A stretch of 51,194 nt of DNA. It comes from an uncultured Lachnospiraceae bacterium (GTDB lineage: Bacteria; Bacillota; Clostridia; Lachnospirales; Lachnospiraceae). This document shows, in pieces, positions 7,555-16,069 of this stretch. The position numbers and the translations under genes are program-made. Where the stretch lies: positions 28,164-79,357 of the forward strand of contig CADAXW010000012.1 in assembly GCA_902792005.1 (NCBI GenBank), given 5' to 3'. Every line of letters starts with the position of its first letter. Position 1 is the stretch's first letter. Under the pieces are notes generated by a model. That model was given only the letters and a program-made list of their open reading frames with translations, did not search any database and was not told the DNA's origin.

Positions 7555-8520
7555 ATGAAAAAAGAAGAGGTTAAGGAGATTCCCGTATACGTCTTCATGG
7601 GCTTTCTGGGCAGTGGTAAGACACAGTTTGCCAAGGATACTCTGATCAAACAAAACTTTACGGAGGGGCAGAAAACGCTCCTCCTGGTTTGTGAAGACGG
7701 AGAAGAAGAGTATGACGCGGAAGAGTTAAAGAAAAAGAATATTTTCCTGGAGTTCATCACGGATGAGACACTGACCACAGACTATCTTCTGGAGCTTTCC
7801 AGAAAGTATCAGCCGGAAAATGTAATGATCGAGTACAACGGTATGTGGGAGCTGGACAAGATCTTCCAGATCCGTGTGCCCAAGGGCTGGACAGTGGTTC
7901 AGATCATTTCCTTTGTGGATGCCACTACCTTCGATGTGTATGTGACGAATATGAAGAAGGTAATGATGGATCAGCTGCGCAATGCGGACATGGTCATCTT
8001 TAACCGCTGTGATGAGAATACCAAAAAGGCAGAGTACCGCAGGAGCATCCGTGCGGTGAATCGGAGAGCCCAGATCATATTCGAGAATATGAACGGGGAG
8101 ACCGACAACGGAGTCGATGAGGAGATCGAGCTGCCCTTCGATATCAGCGGTCCGAAGATCGAGCTGGCAGAGGAGGACTTTGGTCTTTTCTACGCAGATG
8201 CAGCGGACAATCCGGACAAGTATGTCGGCAAGGAGATACATTTTAAAGCACAGGTACACCGTCCGAAGAACTACAGCGATCAGACCTTCGTGCCCGGTCG
8301 TTTTGCCATGACCTGCTGCGCGGCAGACATCGCATTTGTGGGATTCAAATGTTACTACGGCGGAGCAAAGGCTTTGAAGGATCGGGAATGGGTGATGGTG
8401 ACCGGAACCATTCAGAAGGAATTCTATCCCGAATTCGGCGGGGAAGGTCCGGTGATCTATGCGGACAGCGTGGCTATGACAAGCGCTGCGGCGGACGAGC
8501 TGGTGTACTTCACCTACTAA
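7555..8520 (+). CDS. P47K-like GTPase fused to a YcgQ/DUF1980-like C-terminal domain
   Basis: A 321-aa protein. Residues about 10-180 resemble a G3E GTPase (Walker A GFLGSGKTQ; VIFNRCDE as the base-recognition strand), but the CxCC metal motif of that family is absent, with an acidic stretch in its place. Residues about 190-321 resemble the C-terminal domain of YcgQ/TIGR03943 proteins (YVGKEIHFKAQVHRP, then RFAMTCCAADIAFVGF, Cys pair about 254-255). In other Firmicutes that domain belongs to a two-protein permease module near zinc-regulated genes. The fusion next to a His-rich CobW gene suggests a joint metal-handling role (inference). Neither a YcgR-type permease nor an obvious strong ribosome-binding site is visible nearby. 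Confidence 0.72.
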   Translation: MKKEEVKEIPVYVFMGFLGSGKTQFAKDTLIKQNFTEGQKTLLLVCEDGEEEYDAEELKKKNIFLEFITDETLTTDYLLELSRKYQPENVMIEYNGMWELDKIFQIRVPKGWTVVQIISFVDATTFDVYVTNMKKVMMDQLRNADMVIFNRCDENTKKAEYRRSIRAVNRRAQIIFENMNGETDNGVDEEIELPFDISGPKIELAEEDFGLFYADAADNPDKYVGKEIHFKAQVHRPKNYSDQTFVPGRFAMTCCAADIAFVGFKCYYGGAKALKDREWVMVTGTIQKEFYPEFGGEGPVIYADSVAMTSAAADELVYFTY

Positions 8521-8548
8521 GTTTGAAAAGAGTAAAGGAGACGGAACC

Positions 8549-9115
8549 TTGGCCAGACAGACATGGAAACCGGGCAACATGCTTTACCCGGTGCCGGCGG
8601 TGATGGTGAGCTGTCAGCGCCCCGGAGAGAAACCGAATATCATAACGGTGGCCTGGGCCGGAACGGTATGCTCCGATCCGGTCATGGTGTCCATATCCGT
8701 ACGGCCGGAACGTTACTCCTATGATATCATACGGGAAACCGGCGAATTCGCCATAAACCTTGTGACAAAGAAGCTGACCCGGGCAACGGATTATTGTGGT
8801 GTAAGGTCTGGACGTGACGTGGACAAGTTCAGAGAAATGCACCTTACTCCGGTTGCGGTTCAGGGAATATCCGCTCCGGGGATCGGAGAGAGTCCGGTGA
8901 TCCTGGCCTGCCGGGTGAAGGAACGAAAGGCCCTGGGGACACATGATCTATTCCTGGCAGAGGTGGTTTCCGTATCTGTAGATGAGGAATATATGGATGA
9001 GACGGGCAAGTTTCATCTGAACGATACCGAGCTTATGACCTATTCTCACGGAGAGTATTTTGTTCTGGGAGAAAAGCTGGGAAAGTTCGGTTATTCGGTT
9101 CGCAAGAAGAAATAA
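8549..9115 (+). CDS. Flavin reductase family (FMN-binding split barrel) protein
   Basis: A 188-aa cytoplasmic protein of the flavin reductase-like domain family, which binds FMN and often reduces it or uses it for oxidoreduction. Typical features are the NIITVAWAGTVCSDP strand, the ISVRPERYSYDII helix start and FAINLVTK. The start is TTG at 8549, chosen because AAAGGAG at 8534-8540 lies 8 nt upstream; the first in-frame ATG (8579) would remove part of the barrel. It follows the GTPase fusion by 28 nt and is probably cotranscribed. The physiological substrate is unknown. Confidence 0.85.
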   Translation: MARQTWKPGNMLYPVPAVMVSCQRPGEKPNIITVAWAGTVCSDPVMVSISVRPERYSYDIIRETGEFAINLVTKKLTRATDYCGVRSGRDVDKFREMHLTPVAVQGISAPGIGESPVILACRVKERKALGTHDLFLAEVVSVSVDEEYMDETGKFHLNDTELMTYSHGEYFVLGEKLGKFGYSVRKKK

Positions 9116-9142
9116 ACTCTAAATAAACTTTAGATAAATAAG
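9110..9142 (+). repeat. 11-bp tandem array spanning a stop codon
   Basis: Three 11-bp units, AAATAAACTCT (9110-9120), AAATAAACTTT (9121-9131) and AGATAAATAAG (9132-9142). The first contains the flavin reductase stop. TAA triplets at 9113, 9124 and 9135 fall in the three different reading frames. The last unit runs into the AAGGAG ribosome-binding site of the next gene. Confidence 0.7.
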
Positions 9143-9149
9143 GAGCATT

Positions 9150-9737
9150 ATGATCGACAGTATAATTCAGTGGGATAAAGAGGTTCTGCTTTTTTTCCAG
9201 GAACACATACGTGCGGACTGGTTGGACCCTGTTATGAAAGTGATCAGCTCAATCGGCTGGAAAGGAATCATCTGGATCGTCCTTTGTATCGTTCTTATGA
9301 TCATAAAAAAGACCAGAATGGTCGGCATCGTTGCCGCCTCATCTCTTTCCCTCAGTTTTATTGTAAATAATCTTACCATCAAGGTGATTGTAGACCGCAT
9401 CCGACCTTATGAGGTTATTGAAAGTCTGGAACGGATCGTTCCGGCGGAGATCGATGCGTCATTTCCCTCGGGGCATGTTGCCTGTGTATTTTCGGTGGCA
9501 GTGGGTATCCTGCTTGCATCGAAGAATAAGGTTCCGGGGATACTGCTTATCATATTCGGGTTCCTCATGGCTTTCTCAAGGATGTATGTAGGCGTGCATT
9601 ATCCCACGGATGTCATCGGAGCGGCTGTGATCGCCAGCTTATGTGCGCTCGCCGCATATTACATCGTTCGTTTCATTGATGGAAAGATCAAAAAAAAGCG
9701 TCAGGATAAGAATGATATTGACGCCATGATGGTATAA
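9150..9737 (+). CDS. PAP2-family membrane phosphatase
   Basis: A 195-aa integral membrane protein with about five hydrophobic segments and all three signature motifs of the type 2 phosphatidic acid phosphatase superfamily: KVIVDRIRP, PSGH, and SRMYVGVHYPTDV with the catalytic His and Asp. Bacterial relatives dephosphorylate undecaprenyl pyrophosphate (BcrC-like) or phospholipid phosphates. Size and motif spacing fit the undecaprenyl-pyrophosphatase-like group, but substrate choice is an inference. AAGGAG lies 5 nt before the ATG. The C-terminus is short and basic, presumably cytoplasmic. Confidence 0.87.
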   Translation: MIDSIIQWDKEVLLFFQEHIRADWLDPVMKVISSIGWKGIIWIVLCIVLMIIKKTRMVGIVAASSLSLSFIVNNLTIKVIVDRIRPYEVIESLERIVPAEIDASFPSGHVACVFSVAVGILLASKNKVPGILLIIFGFLMAFSRMYVGVHYPTDVIGAAVIASLCALAAYYIVRFIDGKIKKKRQDKNDIDAMMV

Positions 9738-9828
9738 TTATTATTCAGTTATGATTTCGGTACGATTGTTTCGTATCGATCATTGATAAAAACTGTATAT
9801 GACTCCCGAAGAGGCGAAAGGAGAGTTT

Positions 9829-11367
9829 ATGTACAGTATTATCAAAAGCGGATGCCCTCTTGGGATCGGTGGGATGCTGGTATCGGTGGAGGCCGATATC
9901 AGTCAGGGCCTGCCGTCACTTTCCCTCGTGGGCTATCTTTCCTCCTCCGTTCGTGAGGCAGGAGACAGGGTGCGTACCGCACTCAAGAATTCTGGTTACG
10001 GACTTCCGCCCAGGCGGATCACCGTAAGTCTTTCCCCGGCAGACATACGCAAGGACGGTGCAGGCTATGACCTGGCCATTGCCGTTGCGCTGCTTTGTTC
10101 CATGGGGGCGATTTCACCGGAAAAAACAGAGGATTATATGTTTTTAGGCGAGCTGGGACTGGACGGAAGCGTCCGGGAGATACCCGGTGTTCTTGCGGTG
10201 GCACATTTTGCTGCCGGACAGGGCATACGGAAGCTGATCGTCCCTGCCGGAAATGCGCAGGAAGCCTCCTGCATCGAGGGGCTTTCTGTTTTTGGCGTGG
10301 ATACGCTGACGGATGTGGTGGAGTTTCTGGAGGGCGGACTGATCCTGGATCCGGTTTTTCCGGACCTGCAGACCCTGCAGCCGGTGGAAGAGGTGCATGA
10401 TATTTCCGAGATCCACGGGCAGCGTACCATGAAACGGGGGATGGAGATCGCGGTCGCGGGTTTCCACAATATCATTCTGACCGGCGCGGCCGGTTCAGGA
10501 AAATCTCTTATGGCCAAGTGCCTTCCGGGACTCATGCCGGAAATGACCTATGAGGAGCAGCTGGAGCTGACCAAGATCTACAGTGTGGCCGGTCTGCTGA
10601 AGGGAGAGGGGACGGGCCTTCTCAGGCGGCGTCCCTTCCGGAGCCCTCATTCAAATGTATCGCTGCCCGCCCTGCTGGGCGGAGGGACCATCCCGCGCCC
10701 CGGGGAGGTGTCTCTGGCCAATTCCGGGGTTCTGTTCCTGGATGAATTCCCACATTTTGCAAAGGGTGTCATTGAATCCCTCCGCGCACCCATGGAGGAT
10801 CAGGAGGTCACCATTTCGCGGGTGAAGGCTTCTTATCGTTTTCCTTCCCGTTTCATGCTGGTTGCAGCCCGGAACAACTGCCCCTGCGGCTTCTATCCGG
10901 ACCGGGCCAGATGCCGCTGCACCGAGAGGCAGATCGTGGAATACAGGAACCGCATCAGTCATCCCATTATGGACCGGATCGATATCCGGATCGAGGTAAG
11001 GCCGGTGGAGATCGGTGATCTGTTAGGAGAAGCAGCCGGGGAAACCAGTGAGACGGTCCGTGGACGGATCGAAGAGGCAAGAGCAAGGCAGGTCCATCGC
11101 TTTCGGGAGGAGAGCTTCTGCTATAATTCCGGGATCCCCCAGCGCAGGATGAAGGAGTATATCCATCTGGGAGACCAGGAGACGGAGCTCTTAAAGCAGG
11201 TTTATCAACAGGGAGGGCTTTCGGCCAGGGGGTACTTTAAGGTGCTGCGTCTGGCCCGCACCATTGCGGATCTGGCAGGACAGGAGGAGATCCGGAAGGA
11301 GGATCTGGTGGAAGCCTTGTTTTTCAGGAATGTAGGAGCGGCAGAGGAAGGAGGGGATGTATCATGA
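9829..11367 (+). CDS. yifB: YifB/ComM family Mg-chelatase-like AAA+ ATPase
   Basis: A 512-aa AAA+ protein of the ComM/YifB family; in Gram-negative bacteria ComM is a helicase promoting branch migration during natural transformation. An N-terminal Lon-protease-like ChlI domain (GLPSLSLVGYLSSSVREA) precedes the Mg-chelatase ATPase core. Walker A is GAAGSGKS (about residues 219-226), Walker B is VLFLDEF, and the cysteine cluster CPCGFYPDRARCRC and a C-terminal lid domain follow. ATG 9829 is preceded by AAAGGAGAG (9817-9825), so I prefer it to the in-frame ATG at 9799. Its stop overlaps the dprA start by 4 nt (ATGA), implying translational coupling and a shared role with DprA. Confidence 0.92.
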   Translation: MYSIIKSGCPLGIGGMLVSVEADISQGLPSLSLVGYLSSSVREAGDRVRTALKNSGYGLPPRRITVSLSPADIRKDGAGYDLAIAVALLCSMGAISPEKTEDYMFLGELGLDGSVREIPGVLAVAHFAAGQGIRKLIVPAGNAQEASCIEGLSVFGVDTLTDVVEFLEGGLILDPVFPDLQTLQPVEEVHDISEIHGQRTMKRGMEIAVAGFHNIILTGAAGSGKSLMAKCLPGLMPEMTYEEQLELTKIYSVAGLLKGEGTGLLRRRPFRSPHSNVSLPALLGGGTIPRPGEVSLANSGVLFLDEFPHFAKGVIESLRAPMEDQEVTISRVKASYRFPSRFMLVAARNNCPCGFYPDRARCRCTERQIVEYRNRISHPIMDRIDIRIEVRPVEIGDLLGEAAGETSETVRGRIEEARARQVHRFREESFCYNSGIPQRRMKEYIHLGDQETELLKQVYQQGGLSARGYFKVLRLARTIADLAGQEEIRKEDLVEALFFRNVGAAEEGGDVS

Positions 11368-12458
11368 TCGGTGAAAGAGAAGCATATCTGTGGTTTGGAA
11401 GTCTTAAGACCATCGGGCCCGCAGGAAGAAGGGAAATACTGGATATCTTCGGAAGCGTAACGGAATTCTTTTCAGCGCCGGAGCAGGAGCTGATGGCGAT
11501 GGTAACAGAGGGAAGATTAAAGCAGGAAACACTGGAGGAGATCCTGCTCACAAGAAAGGAAGACGGGATAAGGAAAACCGTAGAAGCTTATGATAAGAGA
11601 GGCTTCAGGTTTCTTACTCCGGCGGATCCGGACTATCCGGAGCTGCTGCGGGAGATCCCGGATCCTCCGGCCACGCTGTTTTACCGGGGGCATATCGAAT
11701 ACCTGAATGACTTCAGATGTCTGGGAGTCGTAGGAACCCGGACACCCAGCTTTTACGGGAAAGAGGTGGCCCGTATGTTTGTGCCGAAGCTGGCACGGGG
11801 AGGCCTTATGATCGTCAGTGGTATGGCTGCGGGGATCGATACGGAAGCGCATAAACTGGCCGTCGCTGCCGGCGGGAAAACGGCAGCGGTTTTAGGTGGC
11901 GGCATCGATATCTGCTATCCCCAGCGGAACTTCAGCCTGTATCAGGAAATGTGCGAGACCCAGCTGGTCCTTTCCGAATATCCTCCGGGGATTCCGCCCA
12001 TCGGTGCCCGGTTCCCCCTGCGGAACCGGATCATCAGCGGGCTTTCCGAGGGAGTTCTTGTGCTGGAGGCAAGAAAACGATCCGGGACCCTGATCACGGC
12101 GGATGCCGCACTGGATCAGGGACGGAATGTATACTCTGTCCCGGGGCGCCTCGGAGATCCCCTGAGCGAGGGGACAAACAACCTGATCCGACAGGGCGCC
12201 ATGTGTGTTCTGGAGCCGGAGGAGATCCTGGAGGATCTGGGCATGAAGGTGACGGGAAGAAGAGGAGGCAGAGGTTCCGGGGATCTGACGGGCCCGGAAA
12301 AGGAAGTTCTGTCCCGCCTCAGTCTGGACCCTGTCTATCTGGATGATATTCTGACGGATGAGGCAGGTACGCTCCAGGAGCTTCTGGTGATCCTCGGAGC
12401 ATTGGAAAAGAAGGGTCTGATCCATCAGCCCATCCAGGGATACTATGCCAGAAACTGA
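11364..12458 (+). CDS. dprA: DNA-processing protein DprA/Smf
   Basis: Binds incoming single-stranded DNA and loads RecA during transformation; it is widely conserved even in species not known to be competent. The 364-aa protein has an N-terminal helical region, the Rossmann-like DprA core (GVVGTRTPSFYGKEVA, IVSGMAAGIDTEAH, AVLGGGIDICYP, RNRIISGLSEGVLVLEA) and a C-terminal winged-helix-like domain (about residues 300-364). It starts inside the yifB stop (ATGA overlap), so the two are cotranslated. In B. subtilis smf is followed by topA; here it is followed by cysE instead. Confidence 0.95.
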   Translation: MIGEREAYLWFGSLKTIGPAGRREILDIFGSVTEFFSAPEQELMAMVTEGRLKQETLEEILLTRKEDGIRKTVEAYDKRGFRFLTPADPDYPELLREIPDPPATLFYRGHIEYLNDFRCLGVVGTRTPSFYGKEVARMFVPKLARGGLMIVSGMAAGIDTEAHKLAVAAGGKTAAVLGGGIDICYPQRNFSLYQEMCETQLVLSEYPPGIPPIGARFPLRNRIISGLSEGVLVLEARKRSGTLITADAALDQGRNVYSVPGRLGDPLSEGTNNLIRQGAMCVLEPEEILEDLGMKVTGRRGGRGSGDLTGPEKEVLSRLSLDPVYLDDILTDEAGTLQELLVILGALEKKGLIHQPIQGYYARN

Positions 12459-12539
12459 AGCAAGGGGCCATCCTTCCTCTTGACAACCTGGCTTCTTTCA
12501 GATAACCTTAGAAGGATATGAATGCCGGCTACGGCATTC
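12457..12539 (+). promoter_or_regulatory. cysE leader: weak hairpin, candidate promoter, and 8-bp stem-loop
   Basis: GAAGCAAGG (12457-12465) can pair with CCTGGCTTC (12487-12495) with one mismatch, followed by TTTCA: at best a weak terminator for dprA. TTGACA (12480-12485) with TAACCT 17 bp later (12503-12508) is a candidate promoter. A perfect hairpin GAATGCCG / CGGCATTC with loop GCTA (12520-12539) then lies 18 nt before the cysE ATG. No T-box specifier loop or CCA-binding sequence was found. Confidence 0.45.
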
Positions 12540-12557
12540 GGAACCGAGGCGTGAGAA

Positions 12558-13292
12558 ATGAAGTTTTCCACCTATTATAAAGAGCAGGTCAAGGTCATCC
12601 GGGAGCGGGATCCGTCGATCCACAGCGACCGGGAGGCTTTGCTATACCCTTTTTTCTGGGCTATGTGGGCCTATCATAAGGCACATCAGGAATACGTAAA
12701 AGGGAATTATTATAAGGCAAGAAAGATCTCCCAGAAGGCTGCGCGGAAGACAGGGATCGAGATCCATCCGGGAGCAGTGATCGGAGAGGGCTTCTTCATC
12801 GACCATGGTCATGGAGTTGTCATCGGCGAGACGGCGGTCATCGGGAAAAATGTGACGCTGTACCAGGGTGTTACTTTGGGTGGTACCGGTAAGCAGCAGG
12901 GAAAGCGTCATCCGACGCTGGAGGATAATGTCATGGTGAGTGCCGGCGCGAAGGTGCTTGGCTCCATCACCGTCGGAGAGAATGCCAAGATCGGAGCAGG
13001 CTCCGTGGTGATCCGGGACGTACCTCCAAATTCCACGGTGGTTGGCATTCCGGGACGGATCGCAAAGCAGGATGATGTACGGATCCCGCGCCTGGATCTG
13101 AACCAGGTTGACCTTCCGGACCCCATCGCAAATATGATCGAACTGCTTAAGGACGAGAATGAAACTCTGAAGCAGACCCTTCGGATCCTGGAGCAGCATC
13201 AGGAGTCCGACCACGTACAGATCGAAAAGAACAGGCAGAAGGTGGATAAGCTGGAGGACAGATTCCTGTTCCAGGATGGTGCAGGTATCTAA
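12558..13292 (+). CDS. cysE: Serine O-acetyltransferase
   Basis: Makes O-acetylserine from serine and acetyl-CoA, the first step of cysteine synthesis in the cytoplasm. A short N-terminal helical domain precedes a left-handed beta-helix built of hexapeptide repeats (IHPGAVIGEGFFIDHGHGVVIGE..., NVTLYQGVTLGGTGK), with the catalytic His in FIDHGHG. The 244-aa length is usual for the short Gram-positive type. The last 70 residues form a charged coiled coil (ENETLKQTLRILEQHQES), longer than the minimal enzyme. It lies directly upstream of cysS, as in B. subtilis, linking cysteine supply with its charging. Confidence 0.94.
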   Translation: MKFSTYYKEQVKVIRERDPSIHSDREALLYPFFWAMWAYHKAHQEYVKGNYYKARKISQKAARKTGIEIHPGAVIGEGFFIDHGHGVVIGETAVIGKNVTLYQGVTLGGTGKQQGKRHPTLEDNVMVSAGAKVLGSITVGENAKIGAGSVVIRDVPPNSTVVGIPGRIAKQDDVRIPRLDLNQVDLPDPIANMIELLKDENETLKQTLRILEQHQESDHVQIEKNRQKVDKLEDRFLFQDGAGI

Positions 13293-13310
13293 AGCATTAG
13301 TATAGAAGAT

Positions 13311-13333
13311 CTGAAATACGGACTATATTTCAG
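13311..13333 (+). other. Intercistronic hairpin between cysE and cysS
   Basis: CTGAAATA (13311-13318) and TATTTCAG (13326-13333) form a perfect 8-bp stem with a 7-nt loop, 20 nt before the cysS start. There is no T tract. It could be an mRNA processing or stability element. Confidence 0.45.
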
Positions 13334-13353
13334 TCGGTCACAAGGAGAATAGA

Positions 13354-14787
13354 ATGAAGATTTTTAACACACTCACAAGAAACAAGGAAGAATTTGTGCC
13401 GGTCACACCGGGAAAGGCCGGAATCTATGTATGCGGACCCACCGTATATGATTTCATTCATATCGGAAATGCGCGTCCCATGATCGTCTTTGACACCCTG
13501 CGCCGTTACCTGGAGTACCGTGGCTATGAGGTAAACTACGTATCCAATTTCACGGATGTGGATGATAAGATCATCCGCCGGGCAAATGAGGAGCATGTGG
13601 ATTCTCTGGAGATCTCCGAGCGTTTCATAAAGGAGTGTAAGAAGGATATGGAGGCGCTGAATGTGCGTCCTGCCACCACCCATCCCCAGGCTACAAAAGA
13701 GATCCCTGATATGATCGATATGGTTCAGCAGCTGATCGACAAGGGGCATGCATACTGTGTCAACGGCACGGTATATTTCCGTACCCGCAGCTTTGACGGC
13801 TATGGAAAGCTGTCTCATAAGAATATCGATGACCTGGAAAGCGGACACCGGGATGAGGCACATCAGCTGAAGGTCAGTGGTGAGGATGAGAAGGAGGATG
13901 CTCTGGATTTCGTTCTCTGGAAGCCGAAGAAGGAGGGAGAACCCTCCTGGGAATCGCCCTGGGGCGACGGCCGTCCGGGTTGGCATCTGGAATGCTCCGT
14001 GATGTCCCGGAAGTATATCGGCGGAACGCTGGATATCCATGCCGGCGGTGAAGATCTGATCTTCCCCCATCACGAAAATGAGATCGCTCAGAGTGAAGCG
14101 GCAAACGGCGTTACATTTTCCAATTACTGGATGCATAACGGTTTCCTGAAGATCGACAATGAGAAGATGTCCAAGTCTCTTGGAAACTTCTTCACCGTGC
14201 GGGATATCTGCGAGAAGTACGATCCCCAGGTGATCCGTTTCTTCATGCTTTCCGCACAGTACCGCAGTCCGCTGAACTTCTCGGATCAGCTGGTAGAGTC
14301 TGCAAAGAACGGCCTCGACCGTATCCTGAACGGCGCGAAGAAGCTGGAGGATATTGCGGCGAAGAATAACGGAAAGGAAATCTCCGAGGAGGAGCAGAAG
14401 TTGCTGGCGGAGCTTCCGAATTATGTGGCAAAGTTTGATGCAGCCATGGATGATGACCTGAACACGGCAGACGCTATCTCTGCGATCTTTGAGCTCATCC
14501 GTTTTACAAATGCGGGAACGAATGAGGAGTCTTCCTCTGCATTTGCAAAGCAGCTGTATGATACGCTGTTTACTCTGTCTGACACCGTTCTTGGTATCCA
14601 TCTGACCCGGGCGGAGGCGGAGATGTCCGAAGATGAGACCGCAGTGATCGAAAGTATGATCGCTGAGCGGACCGCAGCCAAGAAGGCAAAGGATTTTGCA
14701 AAGGCAGATGAGATCAGAGCAAAGCTTCTGGATATGGGTATCGTGATCGAGGATACCAGAGAGGGCGTCAAGTGGAGGAAAGCTTAA
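13354..14787 (+). CDS. cysS: Cysteinyl-tRNA synthetase
   Basis: Class I synthetase charging tRNA-Cys. Signature motifs: YVCGPTVYDFIHIGNARP (HIGH-type, with the zinc-ligand Cys), WHLECSVM, the zinc-binding HHENEIAQSEA and KMSKSLGNF. A C-terminal DALR-type helical domain follows. Length (477 aa) is standard. AAGGAG lies 6 nt before the ATG. The order cysE-cysS-mrnC-rlmB matches the B. subtilis operon, and the 3' end overlaps mrnC by 16 nt. Confidence 0.97.
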   Translation: MKIFNTLTRNKEEFVPVTPGKAGIYVCGPTVYDFIHIGNARPMIVFDTLRRYLEYRGYEVNYVSNFTDVDDKIIRRANEEHVDSLEISERFIKECKKDMEALNVRPATTHPQATKEIPDMIDMVQQLIDKGHAYCVNGTVYFRTRSFDGYGKLSHKNIDDLESGHRDEAHQLKVSGEDEKEDALDFVLWKPKKEGEPSWESPWGDGRPGWHLECSVMSRKYIGGTLDIHAGGEDLIFPHHENEIAQSEAANGVTFSNYWMHNGFLKIDNEKMSKSLGNFFTVRDICEKYDPQVIRFFMLSAQYRSPLNFSDQLVESAKNGLDRILNGAKKLEDIAAKNNGKEISEEEQKLLAELPNYVAKFDAAMDDDLNTADAISAIFELIRFTNAGTNEESSSAFAKQLYDTLFTLSDTVLGIHLTRAEAEMSEDETAVIESMIAERTAAKKAKDFAKADEIRAKLLDMGIVIEDTREGVKWRKA

Positions 14788-15191
14788 ATAAAACCATTTC
14801 TGCGAAGCAGGCGGCCATGTATTCGCCGCTGACGCTGGCATATCTCGGGGACAGTGTTCTGGATCTCATGGTGAAGGAACATTTTGTCCGGAAGGCCAAT
14901 CAGCAGGTGCAGAAGTATCATAAGGAAGTGACCTCGGTGGTGTCGGCGGTGCATCAGGCAGAGTTTATCGAAAGCATCGAGGCGGACCTCACGGAGGAAG
15001 AAACCGGCATTTATCATAGAGGCAGAAATGCGTCCGTGCATACCAAGGCGAAGAATGCGTCCATGGCGGAGTACAAGAAGGCCACAGGGCTGGAGGCACT
15101 GCTTGGATATCTCTATCTGTCGGGGCAGACGGAACGACTGCGGGAACTGGTCTGTGCCATGCTGGAACGGCAGGACGAAGAAAGGAAATGA
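14772..15191 (+). CDS. mrnC: Mini-ribonuclease 3
   Basis: Ribonuclease III-type catalytic domain without a dsRNA-binding domain, involved in 23S rRNA maturation in Firmicutes. The family motif LAYLGDSVLDLMVKE (about residues 23-37) carries the conserved Asp, and RGRNASVHTKAKNAS is also typical, as is the length (139 aa). The likely start is GTG at 14772 inside the end of cysS, with AGAGAGG about 7 nt upstream; translation is probably coupled. Its neighbour rlmB is another 23S rRNA-acting enzyme. Confidence 0.93.
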   Translation: MEESLNKTISAKQAAMYSPLTLAYLGDSVLDLMVKEHFVRKANQQVQKYHKEVTSVVSAVHQAEFIESIEADLTEEETGIYHRGRNASVHTKAKNASMAEYKKATGLEALLGYLYLSGQTERLRELVCAMLERQDEERK

Positions 15192-15194
15192 TCA

Positions 15195-16034
15195 ATGGAT
15201 AAGTTTAGAACGGAAATGACGGAGCTTCTGCCGGACGATTCGGAGGAGGAAGTATTTCAGGCACCGTTTTCAGAACCGGAGAAGAAACAGACAAAGACCG
15301 GAATGATCGAAGGAAGAAATGCGGTTCAGGAAGCGCTCCGCGCCGGGAAGACGGCCGACCGTCTTTATATACAGGATGGTCTTCGGGATCCTGCCATCGG
15401 GCAGATCGTTTCCAAGGTGAAGAAGCAGGGTGCTACAGTCAGCTATGTTAAGAAACAGCAGCTGGATCAGATGTCCGAGACCGGACGCCATCAGGGTGTG
15501 ATCCTGCAATGCTCTGCATATGAATATGCATCCATGGAGGATATCTTCAAAAATGCAGAAGAGAAGGGGGAACCGCCGTTTATTTTCCTGCTGGATGAGA
15601 TCGAGGATCCGCATAATCTGGGGGCTATTATCCGGACGGCCAACCTGTGCGGAGCCCACGGTGTGGTGATCCCGAAGCACAGAGCAGTGGGCCTGACGGC
15701 CACCGTGGTAAAGGCGTCTGCAGGTGCCATCAATTATACGCCGGTGGTCAAGGTAACCAACATCGGAAAGACCATTGATGAGCTGAAGGAACGGGGACTG
15801 TGGTTTGCCTGCGCCGATATGGGTGGAGAGGTGATGTATAACTGCAACCTGACGGGACCCATCGGTCTGGTGATCGGAAATGAAGGCTCCGGTGTGTCCA
15901 GACTGGTGCGTGAAAAATGTGACTATATCGTTTCAGTTCCCATGAAGGGAAATATCGATTCGCTGAATGCTTCCGTTGCAGCCGGCGTTCTGGCTTATGA
16001 GATCGTAAGACAGAGGATGGCCAGGAGAAGCTAA
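15195..16034 (+). CDS. rlmB: 23S rRNA (guanosine-2'-O-)-methyltransferase, TrmH/SpoU family
   Basis: SPOUT-fold methyltransferase, equivalent by position and sequence to B. subtilis YacO/RlmB, which modifies 23S rRNA. An N-terminal substrate-binding domain starts at about residue 36 (IEGRNAVQEALRAG). The knotted catalytic domain carries the three SpoU motifs: DPHNLGAIIRTANLCG, GLVIGNEGSGVSRLV and VPMKGNIDSLNASVAAGV. An extra N-terminal stretch of about 35 acidic residues is not part of the usual core. It starts 3 nt after the mrnC stop with AAAGGA upstream. Exact rRNA position is inferred from the family. Confidence 0.93.
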   Translation: MDKFRTEMTELLPDDSEEEVFQAPFSEPEKKQTKTGMIEGRNAVQEALRAGKTADRLYIQDGLRDPAIGQIVSKVKKQGATVSYVKKQQLDQMSETGRHQGVILQCSAYEYASMEDIFKNAEEKGEPPFIFLLDEIEDPHNLGAIIRTANLCGAHGVVIPKHRAVGLTATVVKASAGAINYTPVVKVTNIGKTIDELKERGLWFACADMGGEVMYNCNLTGPIGLVIGNEGSGVSRLVREKCDYIVSVPMKGNIDSLNASVAAGVLAYEIVRQRMARRS

Positions 16035-16069
16035 TAATATTTAGAAAGATCAGGATGGATTGGAGCTGA

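Noticed and set aside
12459-12557. T-box riboswitch before cysE/cysS
   Set aside because: The leader is too short, with no specifier loop, antiterminator or T-box sequence.
13330-14841. A 503-codon open frame on the minus strand opposite cysS
   Set aside because: It is a shadow of the well-supported cysS gene, has no recognisable family and no ribosome-binding site logic.
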